Below, one piece after another: positions 42,901 to 51,060 of a DNA stretch of 64,000 nucleotides. The position numbers and the translations under genes are program-made. Position 1 is the first letter of the stretch, and every line of letters begins with the position of its first letter. The notes beneath the pieces were generated by a model. It was not told the origin of the DNA and made no database searches. It worked only from the letters and a program-made list of their open reading frames with translations. The stretch is from Peptostreptococcus anaerobius VPI 4330 = DSM 2949 (GTDB lineage Bacteria > Bacillota > Clostridia > Peptostreptococcales > Peptostreptococcaceae). The DNA lies in the NCBI RefSeq assembly GCF_000381525.1, contig NZ_KB906607.1, positions 62,001 through 126,000 on the forward strand, in the 5' to 3' direction.

Positions 42901-44211
42901 GTCTATTACACCATTTTTTATCTTTAGACACTTCATGTCCTGACCGCCTATATCAAGTATAAAATCAACATCTGGATCAAAAAATTTTGCTGCCTTGTAG
43001 TGGGCTATTGTTTCTATCTCACCACCGTCAATCCTAAGAGCTTTTTTAAGCATCTCTTCTCCATAGCCAGTAACAGTCGCCTGTGATATACATGAACCCT
43101 CAGGCATTTGTGAATATATATCTTTCAATATTTTTATACTCATATCAAGAGGACTACCCTCATTTGAGCCGTAATGAGAGTAGAGTATCTGCCCCTCATC
43201 TCCCATCAATATGGCCTTTGTGGTAGTAGATCCAGCATCAAGTCCTAAATAAAATCTTCCCTTGTAAGAACTTATATCTTGTCTTTTAACACACGCCTTA
43301 GAATGTCTATCAACAAAATCATTATAGTCGTCATCATCTTCAAATAGTGGATCAATTTTTTCAGCCTGAGAGTCCTCAAGACTATCTACTGAGTCTACTT
43401 TTTTAATCAAACTACAAATAGAGTTTATTTTTTCCTTTTTAGACAATAGGGCTGCCCCCAAAGCCACATATAACTGGGCATTTTCTGGAAAGATTATATT
43501 TTTATCTTCAAGCTTTAAAACATTTTTGAACTGCTTCCTAAGCTCGGACAAAAAGTATAATGGTCCACCTAAAAATGCAACATTACCCTCTATTTTCCTG
43601 CCACAAGAAAGTACGCTTACAGTCTGTACAACAACTGCATTAAAAATACTCATTGCTATATCTGCTTTTTTTGCACCATCATTGATTAGGGGTTGTATAT
43701 CAGTTTTTGCAAATACACCACACCTTGAAGCTATCGGGTATATTACTGAATAGTCTTTTGCAAGCTCGTTTAGTCCACTAGCATCTGTCTTTAATAGAGA
43801 TGCCATCTGGTCTATAAAGGCTCCTGTTCCACCTGCACATATACCGTTCATACGTTGGTCAATGCCACCTGACAAAAATGTCACCTTTGCATCCTCTCCA
43901 CCCAACTCAACTACTACGTCAGTTTCTGGATTGTAGTGTCTTATAGCTTCGGTACTAGAAATTACTTCTTGCTCAAATCTTAGGTCTACTTTCTTAGATA
44001 GACCTATTCCTCCCGAACCTGTGATAACAGTTTTTAAACTAACATTACCCAACTTATCATATATCTTCTTTAACTGGTCGCTAACTGCCTTTTTAACATC
44101 TGAGAAGTGCCTTTTATATTCACTAAATAACATCTCATTTTCTTCTGTCAAAACTACGGCCTTCACTGTTGTAGAACCTATATCAATTCCTAATTTTAAG
44201 ATTCCATTCAT
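39967..44211 (-). CDS. Giant acyl-CoA dehydratase activase-related protein (BadF/BcrA-type, DUF2229)
   Basis: 1414 residues: two ASKHA ATPase domains (LGIDIGSTTVKAVVL at the start and LGLDAGSTTTKAILM near 325), each with a conserved Cys segment (CAGGTGAFI, CSSGCGSFL) for the shared 4Fe-4S cluster. A Cys cluster CKGCSNKCLL near 615 follows, then HgdB-like and DUF2229 regions. Related proteins activate radical 2-hydroxyacyl-CoA dehydratases, but no dehydratase subunits adjoin, so the partner is unknown. The start is chosen at MNGILKLG, ahead of which lies a good GGAGG site. Confidence 0.88.
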   Translation of the reverse strand: MNGILKLGIDIGSTTVKAVVLTEENEMLFSEYKRHFSDVKKAVSDQLKKIYDKLGNVSLKTVITGSGGIGLSKKVDLRFEQEVISSTEAIRHYNPETDVVVELGGEDAKVTFLSGGIDQRMNGICAGGTGAFIDQMASLLKTDASGLNELAKDYSVIYPIASRCGVFAKTDIQPLINDGAKKADIAMSIFNAVVVQTVSVLSCGRKIEGNVAFLGGPLYFLSELRKQFKNVLKLEDKNIIFPENAQLYVALGAALLSKKEKINSICSLIKKVDSVDSLEDSQAEKIDPLFEDDDDYNDFVDRHSKACVKRQDISSYKGRFYLGLDAGSTTTKAILMGDEGQILYSHYGSNEGSPLDMSIKILKDIYSQMPEGSCISQATVTGYGEEMLKKALRIDGGEIETIAHYKAAKFFDPDVDFILDIGGQDMKCLKIKNGVIDQIILNEACSSGCGSFLESFAKSLHMDVKDFAQRGIVSKNPVDLGSRCTVFMNSRVKQAQKEGASVADISAGLAYSVVKNALFKVIKLRDVSDLGDHVVVQGGTFYNDLVLRSFEKLIDRNVTRPDIAGLMGAFGCALISKERYRGQRSNILNINQLNGIKVESSVTRCKGCSNKCLLTINKFSESEIFVSGNRCEVGEAIYSHKKIKQETKPVNMYKYKYEKLFSYNSLDENQSKRGLIGIPRVLNMYENYPFWHRFLTELGFSVVLSEKSSKKLFEKGISSIASDTVCYPAKLVHGHIESLIERGIKTIFYPSVTHEVLENMDADNHYNCPVVTSYPEVIKSNMESLAEKDIKYINFFVSLNNKKKLKKRLYEAMSYHYPDIRHEDINRAVDLASKQYDEFKDDIRKKGQEIVDYLASSNEKGIVLAGRPYHLDPEINHGIPELINSLGFAVLSEDSVCHMANAKESLRVVDQWVYHSRLYKAAEFCNDHDNLEIVQLNSFGCGLDAVTTEQVEEILDRKSKIHTVIKIDEGNNLGAAKIRLRSLKAAIKERETSVGNNKATTKASIKYEKNTRLNKEHTLLAPQMAPIQFQFLERALNDSGLKMVVLTNKSSDIIDEGLRYVNNDACYPAIIVIGQIIQALKSGKYDIHNTSVLMSQTGGGCRATNYIGFLRKALKSAGFGMVPVVSISAQGVEDNGLKDHFTLPVINKIIMGMVYGDLLMKVLLRVRPYEKIKGSANDLYEKWSNRCKESLRNAKFSDYKSNIRNIIKDFDNLEILESKKPKVGLVGEILVKFSPIANNDLISIIEKEGAEVVVPDLMNFFLTSAYNNLYKYKKLEGSYKSMLIGKSIVKIMEAYQKIYRQALSKSKRFEAPDRIEDVAEYTKRFVSLGNQTGEGWLLPGEMLELIKSGCNNIVCMQPFGCLPNHIIGKGVIKAIKKEYPNANIIPIDYDASATSVNQLNRIKLMLATAFNEMD

Positions 44212-44371
44212 TGTAGCCCTCCTAATAAACATACTATTATACTTAGATTTCTTATTTGTTAAACCATCTTAATAATATACACTAATTATACGTCACTTGA
44301 ATAATGAATGTCAATAATATGCTATAGTTTAAAATATAAGTAAATGACAAAGAATACTATTTAAAACACAT

Positions 44372-44400
44372 AAAAAAAGGAGGCTAGCCTCCTTTTTTTT
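44372..44400. terminator. Terminator after gap
   Basis: A perfect 14-bp palindrome GGAGGCTAGCCTCC between a run of A and a run of eight T, so it works in both directions. It ends gap transcription on the minus strand. Confidence 0.9.
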
Positions 44401-44424
44401 ACATATACTTAATCATTTAAATTC

Positions 44425-45444
44425 TTATTTCATCTTTTCTGATACGATATTTACAAGGTCATGAGTTCTAGTTGCATATCCCCATTCATTATCATACCAT
44501 GAAAGTATCTTTACTAATCCATTGTCCATTACCATTGTTGAAAGTCCATCAACTATTGAAGATCTTTCATCTCCCTTGTAGTCTACAGATACAAGAGGCT
44601 TGTCTGAATATCCCAATATACCCTTTAATTCACCTTCTGATGCTTTCTTAAGAGCTGCATTTACTTCTTCAGCAGTTATGTCCTTTTTCCTTACATTTAC
44701 AACTAAATCAACTATTGAAACTGTCTGAGTTGGAACTCTTAGAGAGAATCCATTTAATTTGCCCTTTAACTGAGGAAGTACAAGAGCAACCGCCTTAGCT
44801 GCACCTGTAGTTGTAGGTATTATTGAGGCTCCACAAGCTCTAGATCTTCTAAGGTCCTTGTGTGACTTGTCCAGTACCTGCTGGTCATTAGTATAGGCAT
44901 GTACTGTAGTCATCATACCATTTTCTATACCAAATTCTTCATCTATTACCTTTGCAACTGGAGCTAGACAGTTTGTAGTACAAGAAGCATTAGATATTAT
45001 ATTGTGTAGGTCATTGTCGTACATATCTCCGTTTACACCAAGAACTAGTGTTATATCTTCGTTCTTAGCTGGACAAGTAATGATAACCTTTTTAGCACCT
45101 GCATCTATATGTCCCTGTGCATCTTCTCTCTTTTTGAATTTACCAGTGTTCTCTACTACTATGTCAACACCAAGTTCCTTCCATGGTATTTCCTTTGGAC
45201 TAGCTGCCCTAGTTATCTTTATTTCTTTTCCGTTTACTACTATTGTATCATTATCTTTTACTTCAACTTCACCCTTGAATGTTCCGAAACTTGAATCGTA
45301 CTGGAATAAATGTGCTAATGTTTCTGCATTTGCCCTAGCATTGATGGCAACGATTTCATACTTTGCATTCGCATCCGCTTCTACTAGTCTAAGAACTGAC
45401 CTTCCTATTCTACCAAATCCATTTAATCCTACTTTTATTTTCAT
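44425..45444 (-). CDS. gap: Glyceraldehyde-3-phosphate dehydrogenase
   Basis: 339 residues: NAD-binding LNGFGRIGRSVLR at 6-18, catalytic SNASCTTNCLAP with Cys near 155, and NEWGYATR near the end. It oxidizes glyceraldehyde-3-phosphate in glycolysis, in the cytoplasm. The gene stands alone between a strong promoter and a terminator, rather than in a pgk-tpi operon. Confidence 0.97.
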   Translation of the reverse strand: MKIKVGLNGFGRIGRSVLRLVEADANAKYEIVAINARANAETLAHLFQYDSSFGTFKGEVEVKDNDTIVVNGKEIKITRAASPKEIPWKELGVDIVVENTGKFKKREDAQGHIDAGAKKVIITCPAKNEDITLVLGVNGDMYDNDLHNIISNASCTTNCLAPVAKVIDEEFGIENGMMTTVHAYTNDQQVLDKSHKDLRRSRACGASIIPTTTGAAKAVALVLPQLKGKLNGFSLRVPTQTVSIVDLVVNVRKKDITAEEVNAALKKASEGELKGILGYSDKPLVSVDYKGDERSSIVDGLSTMVMDNGLVKILSWYDNEWGYATRTHDLVNIVSEKMK

Positions 45445-45523
45445 ACTCTTCCTCCGTCATATATTTTCGTTATTGGGGACTTTAAATTAATTAGTGTATC
45501 ATATATATCCCCTCCTCGACTAT

Positions 45524-45552
45524 ATTGTATATCATTTTTATTTTTTTTGCAA
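45524..45552 (-). promoter_or_regulatory. Promoter of gap
   Basis: Minus strand TTGCAA (45547-45552), 17-base spacer, TACAAT (45524-45529), about 80 bases before the start codon. The upstream stretch is A/T tract-rich, as expected for a highly expressed gene. Confidence 0.7.
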
Positions 45553-45668
45553 TAAATATCAAGAAAAAAATGTTTTTTTAAGCTTGTTATTTATTTATTA
45601 TAGTATTTAGCCTGTATTTTGATATACTATATATAAAAAACACCTAATAAACTATACATATAAAAAGA

Positions 45669-45684
45669 CTGCATAAAAATGCAG
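45669..45684 (-). terminator. Terminator of the glycosyl/phospho-transferase operon
   Basis: Stem CTGCAT/ATGCAG followed on the minus strand by TCTTTTTATA. It lies 150 bases after the last gene of that operon. The rest of the 389-base gap between gap and that operon holds the gap promoter and the 25-bp repeats. Confidence 0.6.
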
Positions 45685-45742
45685 CCCGATTTTTTATTTA
45701 ATTTATGTAATTTGTAAATCTATGACTATCTGAATAATCGTA

Positions 45743-45842
45743 GAAAAGCTATCACTAACTATCCTTAGAAAAGCTATCAATAACCAATCTCAGAAAAACT
45801 ATCAATAACCAATCTCAGAAAAACTATCAATAACTAATGCTT
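45743..45842. repeat. Four 25-bp tandem repeats at the end of a glycosyltransferase gene
   Basis: Units start GAAAARCTATCAMTAACYA and repeat at exactly 25-base intervals (45743, 45768, 45793, 45818). The two central units differ from each other by one base. The array begins over the stop codon of the gene. Since 25 is not a multiple of 3, it is not a coding repeat. Confidence 0.9.
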
Positions 45843-46559
45843 GTAGTATCTCTTTACAATGATATCTGGATCTATTCCCCTTCGATAGGCCCTCTGAAAG
45901 ACTTGCATATCCCTCATAACCATGAGTATGCCTATATCAGTAAGAGGCGGTTTGTTAAACCTACCCTTTCCAGTGTAGAACCTCCTAGAAGAAGTGACTA
46001 TCCTAGTATCTATCTGGACAAGATCATATACACCCTTAGCCCTGATAGAAATATCATAGTCCTCCATAATCCCTATCTCTTTATAGCCACCCAGTTTTTC
46101 AAAGGCATACCTAGTAAAAAATACGCCCTGGTCACCAAAGGCTATTTTCCTTTTCTTGGCCCTAAACCTCGACATAAAACCGCATATCTTCATAAGGATT
46201 CTCGAGTCATTAAAGTAAATTGACATACAGCCAAATTCAACACCCCTGTTGGCAGAGCTAATTATATCATCAACCATTCTTAATTCAATACTACTATCGC
46301 AGTGAAGAAAGAGGATTAGGTCATGCTTAGCCATTTCAAAGCCCTTGTTCATCTGTAGGCCCCTGCCCTTGCCCGACCTAATATACTTGCATTTTGGACC
46401 TATTATATCCCTTAAGAGGTCCGAGTCAGATTGACGATAGCCATCAACAAATATAACTTCAAAATTATCCTTGCCTATTGAGTCTAGTTGCCTTACAATA
46501 TTTTTCACATTTTCTAATTCATTATAAATAGGTATAACTATAGATAGCTTACTATACAT
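45834..46559 (-). CDS. TIGR04283-type glycosyltransferase
   Basis: 241 residues, GT-A fold: N-terminal VIPIYNELENVKNIVRQL, nucleotide site GPKCKYIRSGKGRGLQMNKGF, metal motif FLHCDSS and a C-terminal AFGDQGVFFTRYAFEKLGGY. This matches the TIGR04283 group, named for proximity to arsenosugar genes. No arsenic methylase is nearby, so the sugar acceptor is unknown. It is the last gene of a four-gene cluster. Confidence 0.85.
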   Translation of the reverse strand: MYSKLSIVIPIYNELENVKNIVRQLDSIGKDNFEVIFVDGYRQSDSDLLRDIIGPKCKYIRSGKGRGLQMNKGFEMAKHDLILFLHCDSSIELRMVDDIISSANRGVEFGCMSIYFNDSRILMKICGFMSRFRAKKRKIAFGDQGVFFTRYAFEKLGGYKEIGIMEDYDISIRAKGVYDLVQIDTRIVTSSRRFYTGKGRFNKPPLTDIGILMVMRDMQVFQRAYRRGIDPDIIVKRYYKH

Positions 46560-46592
46560 TTACTCTCCCTTTATTTTGCTTTTGTACTTATC

Positions 46593-46675
46593 TTCTAATA
46601 GTTCTAATAGATGTGCTTGTGCTTGTGTTTGTGTTTATGCTTGTACTTTTATTTATATTAGTCCAGCTATTAGAA
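46593..46675. repeat. Hexanucleotide array flanked by inverted repeats
   Basis: Six 6-base units of the form TGTGCT/TGTGTT/TATGCT/TGTACT at 46612-46647. Before them TTCTAATAG occurs twice in tandem (46593-46610); after them its reverse complement CTATTAGAA follows (46667-46675). The array thus sits in the loop of a possible hairpin between two operon genes. Confidence 0.75.
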
Positions 46676-46679
46676 TCTT

Positions 46680-47849
46680 CTAATCTTCTATAAAGTCTCT
46701 AACTAGCATATCTAAGTAGTCAAGGTCTAGATATGCCTTTAATTTGTTAAATGTAAATTCATTGAGCAAGTCTTTTTCTGACTTGTTGTACTCAACCCAG
46801 GCCATGGCACACCAAGTTACACCCCTCAAACAGTTCATCCTAATATAAGAATAGACCTTGTCCCTGAAGCTTTCAAATTGATCTAACTTAAACTCATAAT
46901 ATTCAATACCGTAAAATTCCTCAAAGTAATATTTTAAGAATCCCTCTACTTGGTCTCTTGTAAATATTATATCCGTCTTCCAAAATGAAGTCGTAGGTGC
47001 TAGAAAATGGCCTAGGTCTTGTTCTTTTTCACCAATAATAGGCTTTTCCCAGTCTATAAGGTAGGTCCTGTCACCTATTATAAAATTCGATGAATTTAAT
47101 TCAGTATTTATTATTGACTTATTGCCTTCTTTATCAGTACTATTTTGACCATCATAACTAATATCGAGTCTGTCACATATTTGCTGGACCCTTGCGAAAA
47201 TCTTTTGAACCCTCTCATCAACCCTAGGATCAAATAGGTCGCTTGACCTGTACTTACTGTACATATTAGTTGATTCCTCAAGTATAGCCTTAAATGGATT
47301 GTCAGGTTCTACCAAAGAGTTGTCGTCTGGTATACAAGTTTTGTGAATCATGTTCAAACATTTGGCAGCCGTAAGTAGGTCCTTCTTGTAATCCATAGGT
47401 CTCCCCTGGATAAAAGCCATCACAAGATAGTCTCTAGGGAAGTCCTTTTTAGAATCATCATAAAAATATGGTACTGGAGTAACCCCGCTTTTGCAAACAG
47501 CCTCAAGCCCCATAAATTCATATGCTATCTGGTTTTTCAAGTTCATTTGACTGGCATAGTTTATCCTAAATACCATATCGTCTATTTTCCTAGCCTCGTA
47601 TATGACCTCAATCCTATAGTTACAGTTATATTCTCCATTTGCTAGGAAACTAGTCTTGAACTCTAGCTTATCTATATTATTTTTTAGGTCACTAGGAACC
47701 ACAGGAGTATTTCTTTCTCCTTTATCTATTTCTAAGCCTCCTATATGTTTTTTACTTATTAAATAATTATAGTACCTGTCAAAAAACGCACGAGACTTAA
47801 CAAATCTAGCAACATCTCTTGTATCTAGCATATCAACCATATATTCCAA
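46680..47849 (-). CDS. APH/choline-kinase-like phosphotransferase
   Basis: 389 residues. Kinase-like fold with Brenner-type DRTYLIDWEKPIIGEKEQDLGHFL; the upstream NTELNSSNFIIGD has an Asn-rich loop where H-x-D-x-x-x-x-N is usual, so the catalytic Asp is probably replaced by Glu/Asn (N-T-E-L-N-S-S-N). It may phosphorylate a sugar or choline-like small molecule, or be a non-catalytic variant. Genes of this kind travel with the TIGR04282/04283 pair. Confidence 0.75.
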   Translation of the reverse strand: MEYMVDMLDTRDVARFVKSRAFFDRYYNYLISKKHIGGLEIDKGERNTPVVPSDLKNNIDKLEFKTSFLANGEYNCNYRIEVIYEARKIDDMVFRINYASQMNLKNQIAYEFMGLEAVCKSGVTPVPYFYDDSKKDFPRDYLVMAFIQGRPMDYKKDLLTAAKCLNMIHKTCIPDDNSLVEPDNPFKAILEESTNMYSKYRSSDLFDPRVDERVQKIFARVQQICDRLDISYDGQNSTDKEGNKSIINTELNSSNFIIGDRTYLIDWEKPIIGEKEQDLGHFLAPTTSFWKTDIIFTRDQVEGFLKYYFEEFYGIEYYEFKLDQFESFRDKVYSYIRMNCLRGVTWCAMAWVEYNKSEKDLLNEFTFNKLKAYLDLDYLDMLVRDFIED

Positions 47850-47866
47850 GTCCTCCTCTAGTAATT

Positions 47867-48532
47867 TTAGTATCCCAAACTCACGAGGTATTCATAGGTA
47901 TTGGGATATGTATGTCTATCAAACTTATTTACGATATTTATGATATCCTCTTCTTCATCAATATCGACTAGAGGATCATTTATCTTAATCTTATCAGTCG
48001 TCTTTTTAGCTAGTTCTATAGTCCTCTCAACAACTGTCTGTCCCTCATACTCGCCCATATCAAAGACCTCATTGTCAAGGTTATTCATACCAATCAGGCA
48101 ATAACCATCGTCCTCTGTAGGTGTGATTACAATGTCACTATCATCCAATGCCTTGAGAGAACTATTAATATGTACTGAGCAAATCTCAGGTATATCGGAT
48201 CCTATCAAGACTAGGCTATCATAGCCCAAGTCAAATGAATCAGAAAAGGCGTTCTTCATTCTTTGCCAAATATCCTGTCCTCTCTGTTCTATAAAAACAT
48301 CAGCATACTTAAATATATCCTTCAATACACCCGGACCTATATAAGACTCAGCACCAGAGTTTGTAAATACAATTAAGCTGTCCCCCTCAATTCTACTAGT
48401 CATCAGTTCTAGGTCATTGAGAAAACAAGTATGCAAACGGGCACACTCTAGTTGGGACAGCTTTTTTTCAAGTCTAGTCTTAGTATATCCAGGGATTGGT
48501 ATTCTTGTAAAAATAATTAACCCCTTCTTCAA
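47867..48532 (-). CDS. TIGR04282-type (DUF2064) nucleotidyl/glycosyl-transferase
   Basis: 221 residues: IFTRIPIPGYTKTRLEKKLSQLECARLH with the K-T-R-L motif, then LVLIGSDIPEI and the acidic end TEDDGYCLIGM. This DUF2064 family pairs with TIGR04283 glycosyltransferases. Likely a cytoplasmic GT-A transferase making an activated sugar. Function is not settled. Its stop is 18 bases before the APH-like gene. Confidence 0.85.
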   Translation of the reverse strand: MKKGLIIFTRIPIPGYTKTRLEKKLSQLECARLHTCFLNDLELMTSRIEGDSLIVFTNSGAESYIGPGVLKDIFKYADVFIEQRGQDIWQRMKNAFSDSFDLGYDSLVLIGSDIPEICSVHINSSLKALDDSDIVITPTEDDGYCLIGMNNLDNEVFDMGEYEGQTVVERTIELAKKTTDKIKINDPLVDIDEEEDIINIVNKFDRHTYPNTYEYLVSLGY

Positions 48533-48565
48533 TACATAACTCCTTATATTTTATATTTTTATCGA

Positions 48566-49315
48566 TTAGATTCTGCTACACACATTTAAGCCACAATCAT
48601 TTAAGTAATCCTTAGGCTTATCGAATATATACTGCATATGGTCCATACCCTCAATAATCTTTATCTCTCCTGAATGAAGATTCTTTATTTCAGGTAGGTT
48701 CATCCTTGCCTTGTCTTTCTCACCGAACAAGAACTTTATCTTTGTATCCGGTCTATAGATGGCAGATGGCAATGTATAGTCGTAGCATGAAAATGAAAGT
48801 TTTTTAATTGTGTCATTATCCAAATTCTTATATACATTTAGTATATACTCTTTATCACTCATAGAAACATACTTATATCTTGGGTCATTATCAAACACCT
48901 TCATGCCCCTAGTCTTAAATTCCTTCACTAGCTTTTTAAGCTCCATATAGAAGAACATCCCTCTGACCTTACTCTGCTTTAGAGCCGGTGCATCAAGAAC
49001 AGCTACATCTATTTTCAACCACAATTCCTTTAGTATTTCAAATGCAACGGCAGCTCCAAATGAAGCACCTAATAAAAATCCTATATGATCTATCTTGTTT
49101 TCTTTTAACCAAGAAACTATCTTGTCAGCCTGATATACTCTAGGTGTAAAATCGTGGTGTGGATAGTCCAACCCTTCAAGTCTAGGAACAACTACATAAT
49201 AGCCCTTCTCTAGATACGGTATTATACCCCTGTAGTTACTTGCACCAGGATAAAAAATACAGTGTATTAAAAGTGCGACAGGCTTAGTCTTATCGCCGTA
49301 TGTTTCAAAAATCAT
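48566..49315 (-). CDS. Alpha/beta hydrolase
   Basis: 249 residues: oxyanion region LLIHCIFYPGASNYRG, nucleophile elbow GFLLGASFGAAVAF (G-A-S-F-G, Ser near 96) and catalytic His in EGMDHMQYIF. Substrate unknown. Start set to the inner ATG with GGAGG 5 bases upstream. It is the first gene of the cluster, so it may release or modify the product made by the transferases. Confidence 0.8.
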   Translation of the reverse strand: MIFETYGDKTKPVALLIHCIFYPGASNYRGIIPYLEKGYYVVVPRLEGLDYPHHDFTPRVYQADKIVSWLKENKIDHIGFLLGASFGAAVAFEILKELWLKIDVAVLDAPALKQSKVRGMFFYMELKKLVKEFKTRGMKVFDNDPRYKYVSMSDKEYILNVYKNLDNDTIKKLSFSCYDYTLPSAIYRPDTKIKFLFGEKDKARMNLPEIKNLHSGEIKIIEGMDHMQYIFDKPKDYLNDCGLNVCSRI

Positions 49316-49460
49316 AACGTCCTCCATAATATTATTACCTTCTATCTATGAATACTATACAACCATAAACTAAAAATGTCAATTCATTTTATAAATGAAA
49401 GAAATAATATGATTCTTGCATTTATATGTCACTTTATTAAATTAACTGTCGGTTTTCGCT

Positions 49461-50903
49461 TTATATAATTGTATTTTTGACTTTCAAATTGATGCACAAT
49501 TTGAAATTTTCTTCATTTAGTAGTTTTACGTCATTTCCATAGGCCAAAATTTCCAAAAATCTGTTACATTCCTCTGAATTGTAAAATGTATTCTTGTTCC
49601 TTCCTTCGCCAACTATTATATAGTCTAAGTCCTCATCAATAACATCTCTAACCTCTGCCCCATCATTGATTAAACGTATTTTAAGATCATTACTATTCAT
49701 AGTTGAAAGATCGTTATATAGATAAAACTTACTTCCCAAAACACTAAACTGGTCAACTAATTCACCCTTGGTTTTTGAAGGATATTTTATTGATAATTCA
49801 TCATTTAGTCCGTCAAATTTATGTCTAGCCGTATATTCTTCTAGATAATCAATTTTAGAAGTCAATAATTTTTTATCTATAACCTTAATTTTCTTGCCCT
49901 TTATATTAAAAGACAAAACTCTTTTTAAGTTTGGATTTTTTTCATCAAATTTTAATTTTTTTGATTGATTTGAGAAAGTGGCTATATCATCCACAATCAA
50001 GAAGTTAGTATTAGAAAACACGTCCCTATGAAGCCTAATATCAAACTTCTTCAACCTCTTCTTAAAACTATTAAAATCATCACTTGAAACCGACATGTCA
50101 AAGGACAGAGAGTTTCCTATAATATCAAGTGCCAAATAGTCCTCTCTCTTCATATTCTCATAATGGCTATTCCAATTTTTTGCATTTAAAGACTTCATTG
50201 TCCTATTCTTAAGTATACGATTCTGTTTATTATGCCTGTCTTCTATCCAATTGGCAAATAGCTTCTCAGGTATAGATGAATACTTTGCCTCTATATCCTT
50301 GTAAAGATTTATATAACAGAGATTGGTCCTATAGGCATCTGAACTAGCCCTGTGTGTATCTATGTTTTCAATACTATACTTGTTACATAGGTTTACAAGA
50401 GAGTACTCCCTATCATCAAGAAACACTCCTAGGACCTGTGTATCTATATATTTATTTGTAAATTCCTCACCAAAAACCCTCATGTAGGTATCTTTTAGTA
50501 GGTTTATGTCATTGTTTACACCATGCCCAACCAAGATGCTATCGCCGACAAAGTCCCTGAATTTTTTTATTACATCAGCCTCTTTTTCAGCCTTATGGAT
50601 GGATATATTGTCTATTCCAGTCAAGCTCTCTATAAATTTATCTATATAGTATATCTTATCTCCAAATTCTTCACATTCAGATAGTAATCTACTGGATTTA
50701 GTTACCTTCCTAGATCGAGGTGGCCTAATCAGTGACGAATATTCATCAACCACCTCAAAATCTATGACTTTAAAGGCACTTATCTCTATCATATAGTTAA
50801 ACTTTGAATTTCCTGTTGCCTCTAGATCAAACGATACATATGATTTAGGTAGGAAATCAGCATGTCTAGATGCTATTAAGTTATTTTCATGTTTTTCTTC
50901 CAC
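49461..50903 (-). CDS. DnaQ-like 3'-5' exonuclease domain protein
   Basis: 480 residues. Residues 15-215 form a DEDDh exonuclease: FDLEATG, VGHGVNND and THRASSDAYRTNL. The remainder is unrecognised, with a central helical part and a C-terminal region that may contain BRCT-like repeats (LKIRLINDGAEVRDVIDEDLDYIIVGEG). Clostridial proteins of this build are common and may serve in RNA or DNA repair. Transcribed alone. Confidence 0.75.
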   Translation of the reverse strand: MEEKHENNLIASRHADFLPKSYVSFDLEATGNSKFNYMIEISAFKVIDFEVVDEYSSLIRPPRSRKVTKSSRLLSECEEFGDKIYYIDKFIESLTGIDNISIHKAEKEADVIKKFRDFVGDSILVGHGVNNDINLLKDTYMRVFGEEFTNKYIDTQVLGVFLDDREYSLVNLCNKYSIENIDTHRASSDAYRTNLCYINLYKDIEAKYSSIPEKLFANWIEDRHNKQNRILKNRTMKSLNAKNWNSHYENMKREDYLALDIIGNSLSFDMSVSSDDFNSFKKRLKKFDIRLHRDVFSNTNFLIVDDIATFSNQSKKLKFDEKNPNLKRVLSFNIKGKKIKVIDKKLLTSKIDYLEEYTARHKFDGLNDELSIKYPSKTKGELVDQFSVLGSKFYLYNDLSTMNSNDLKIRLINDGAEVRDVIDEDLDYIIVGEGRNKNTFYNSEECNRFLEILAYGNDVKLLNEENFKLCINLKVKNTII

Positions 50904-51060
50904 TTGTCTACCTCCGAATTCCTACAAATATTATACCATAATCGTTTATATATTAATATTGAATAGTCAAATTAATTATTGGAGGACTATTTATGTGGGT
51001 AGATAATTAATATATATCCTTATTATATTTAAGACTTTTAGTCTTAGGAATGGAGAATTT

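Noticed and set aside
45743-45842. CRISPR array.
   Set aside because: The units are directly contiguous with no spacers, and there are no cas genes.
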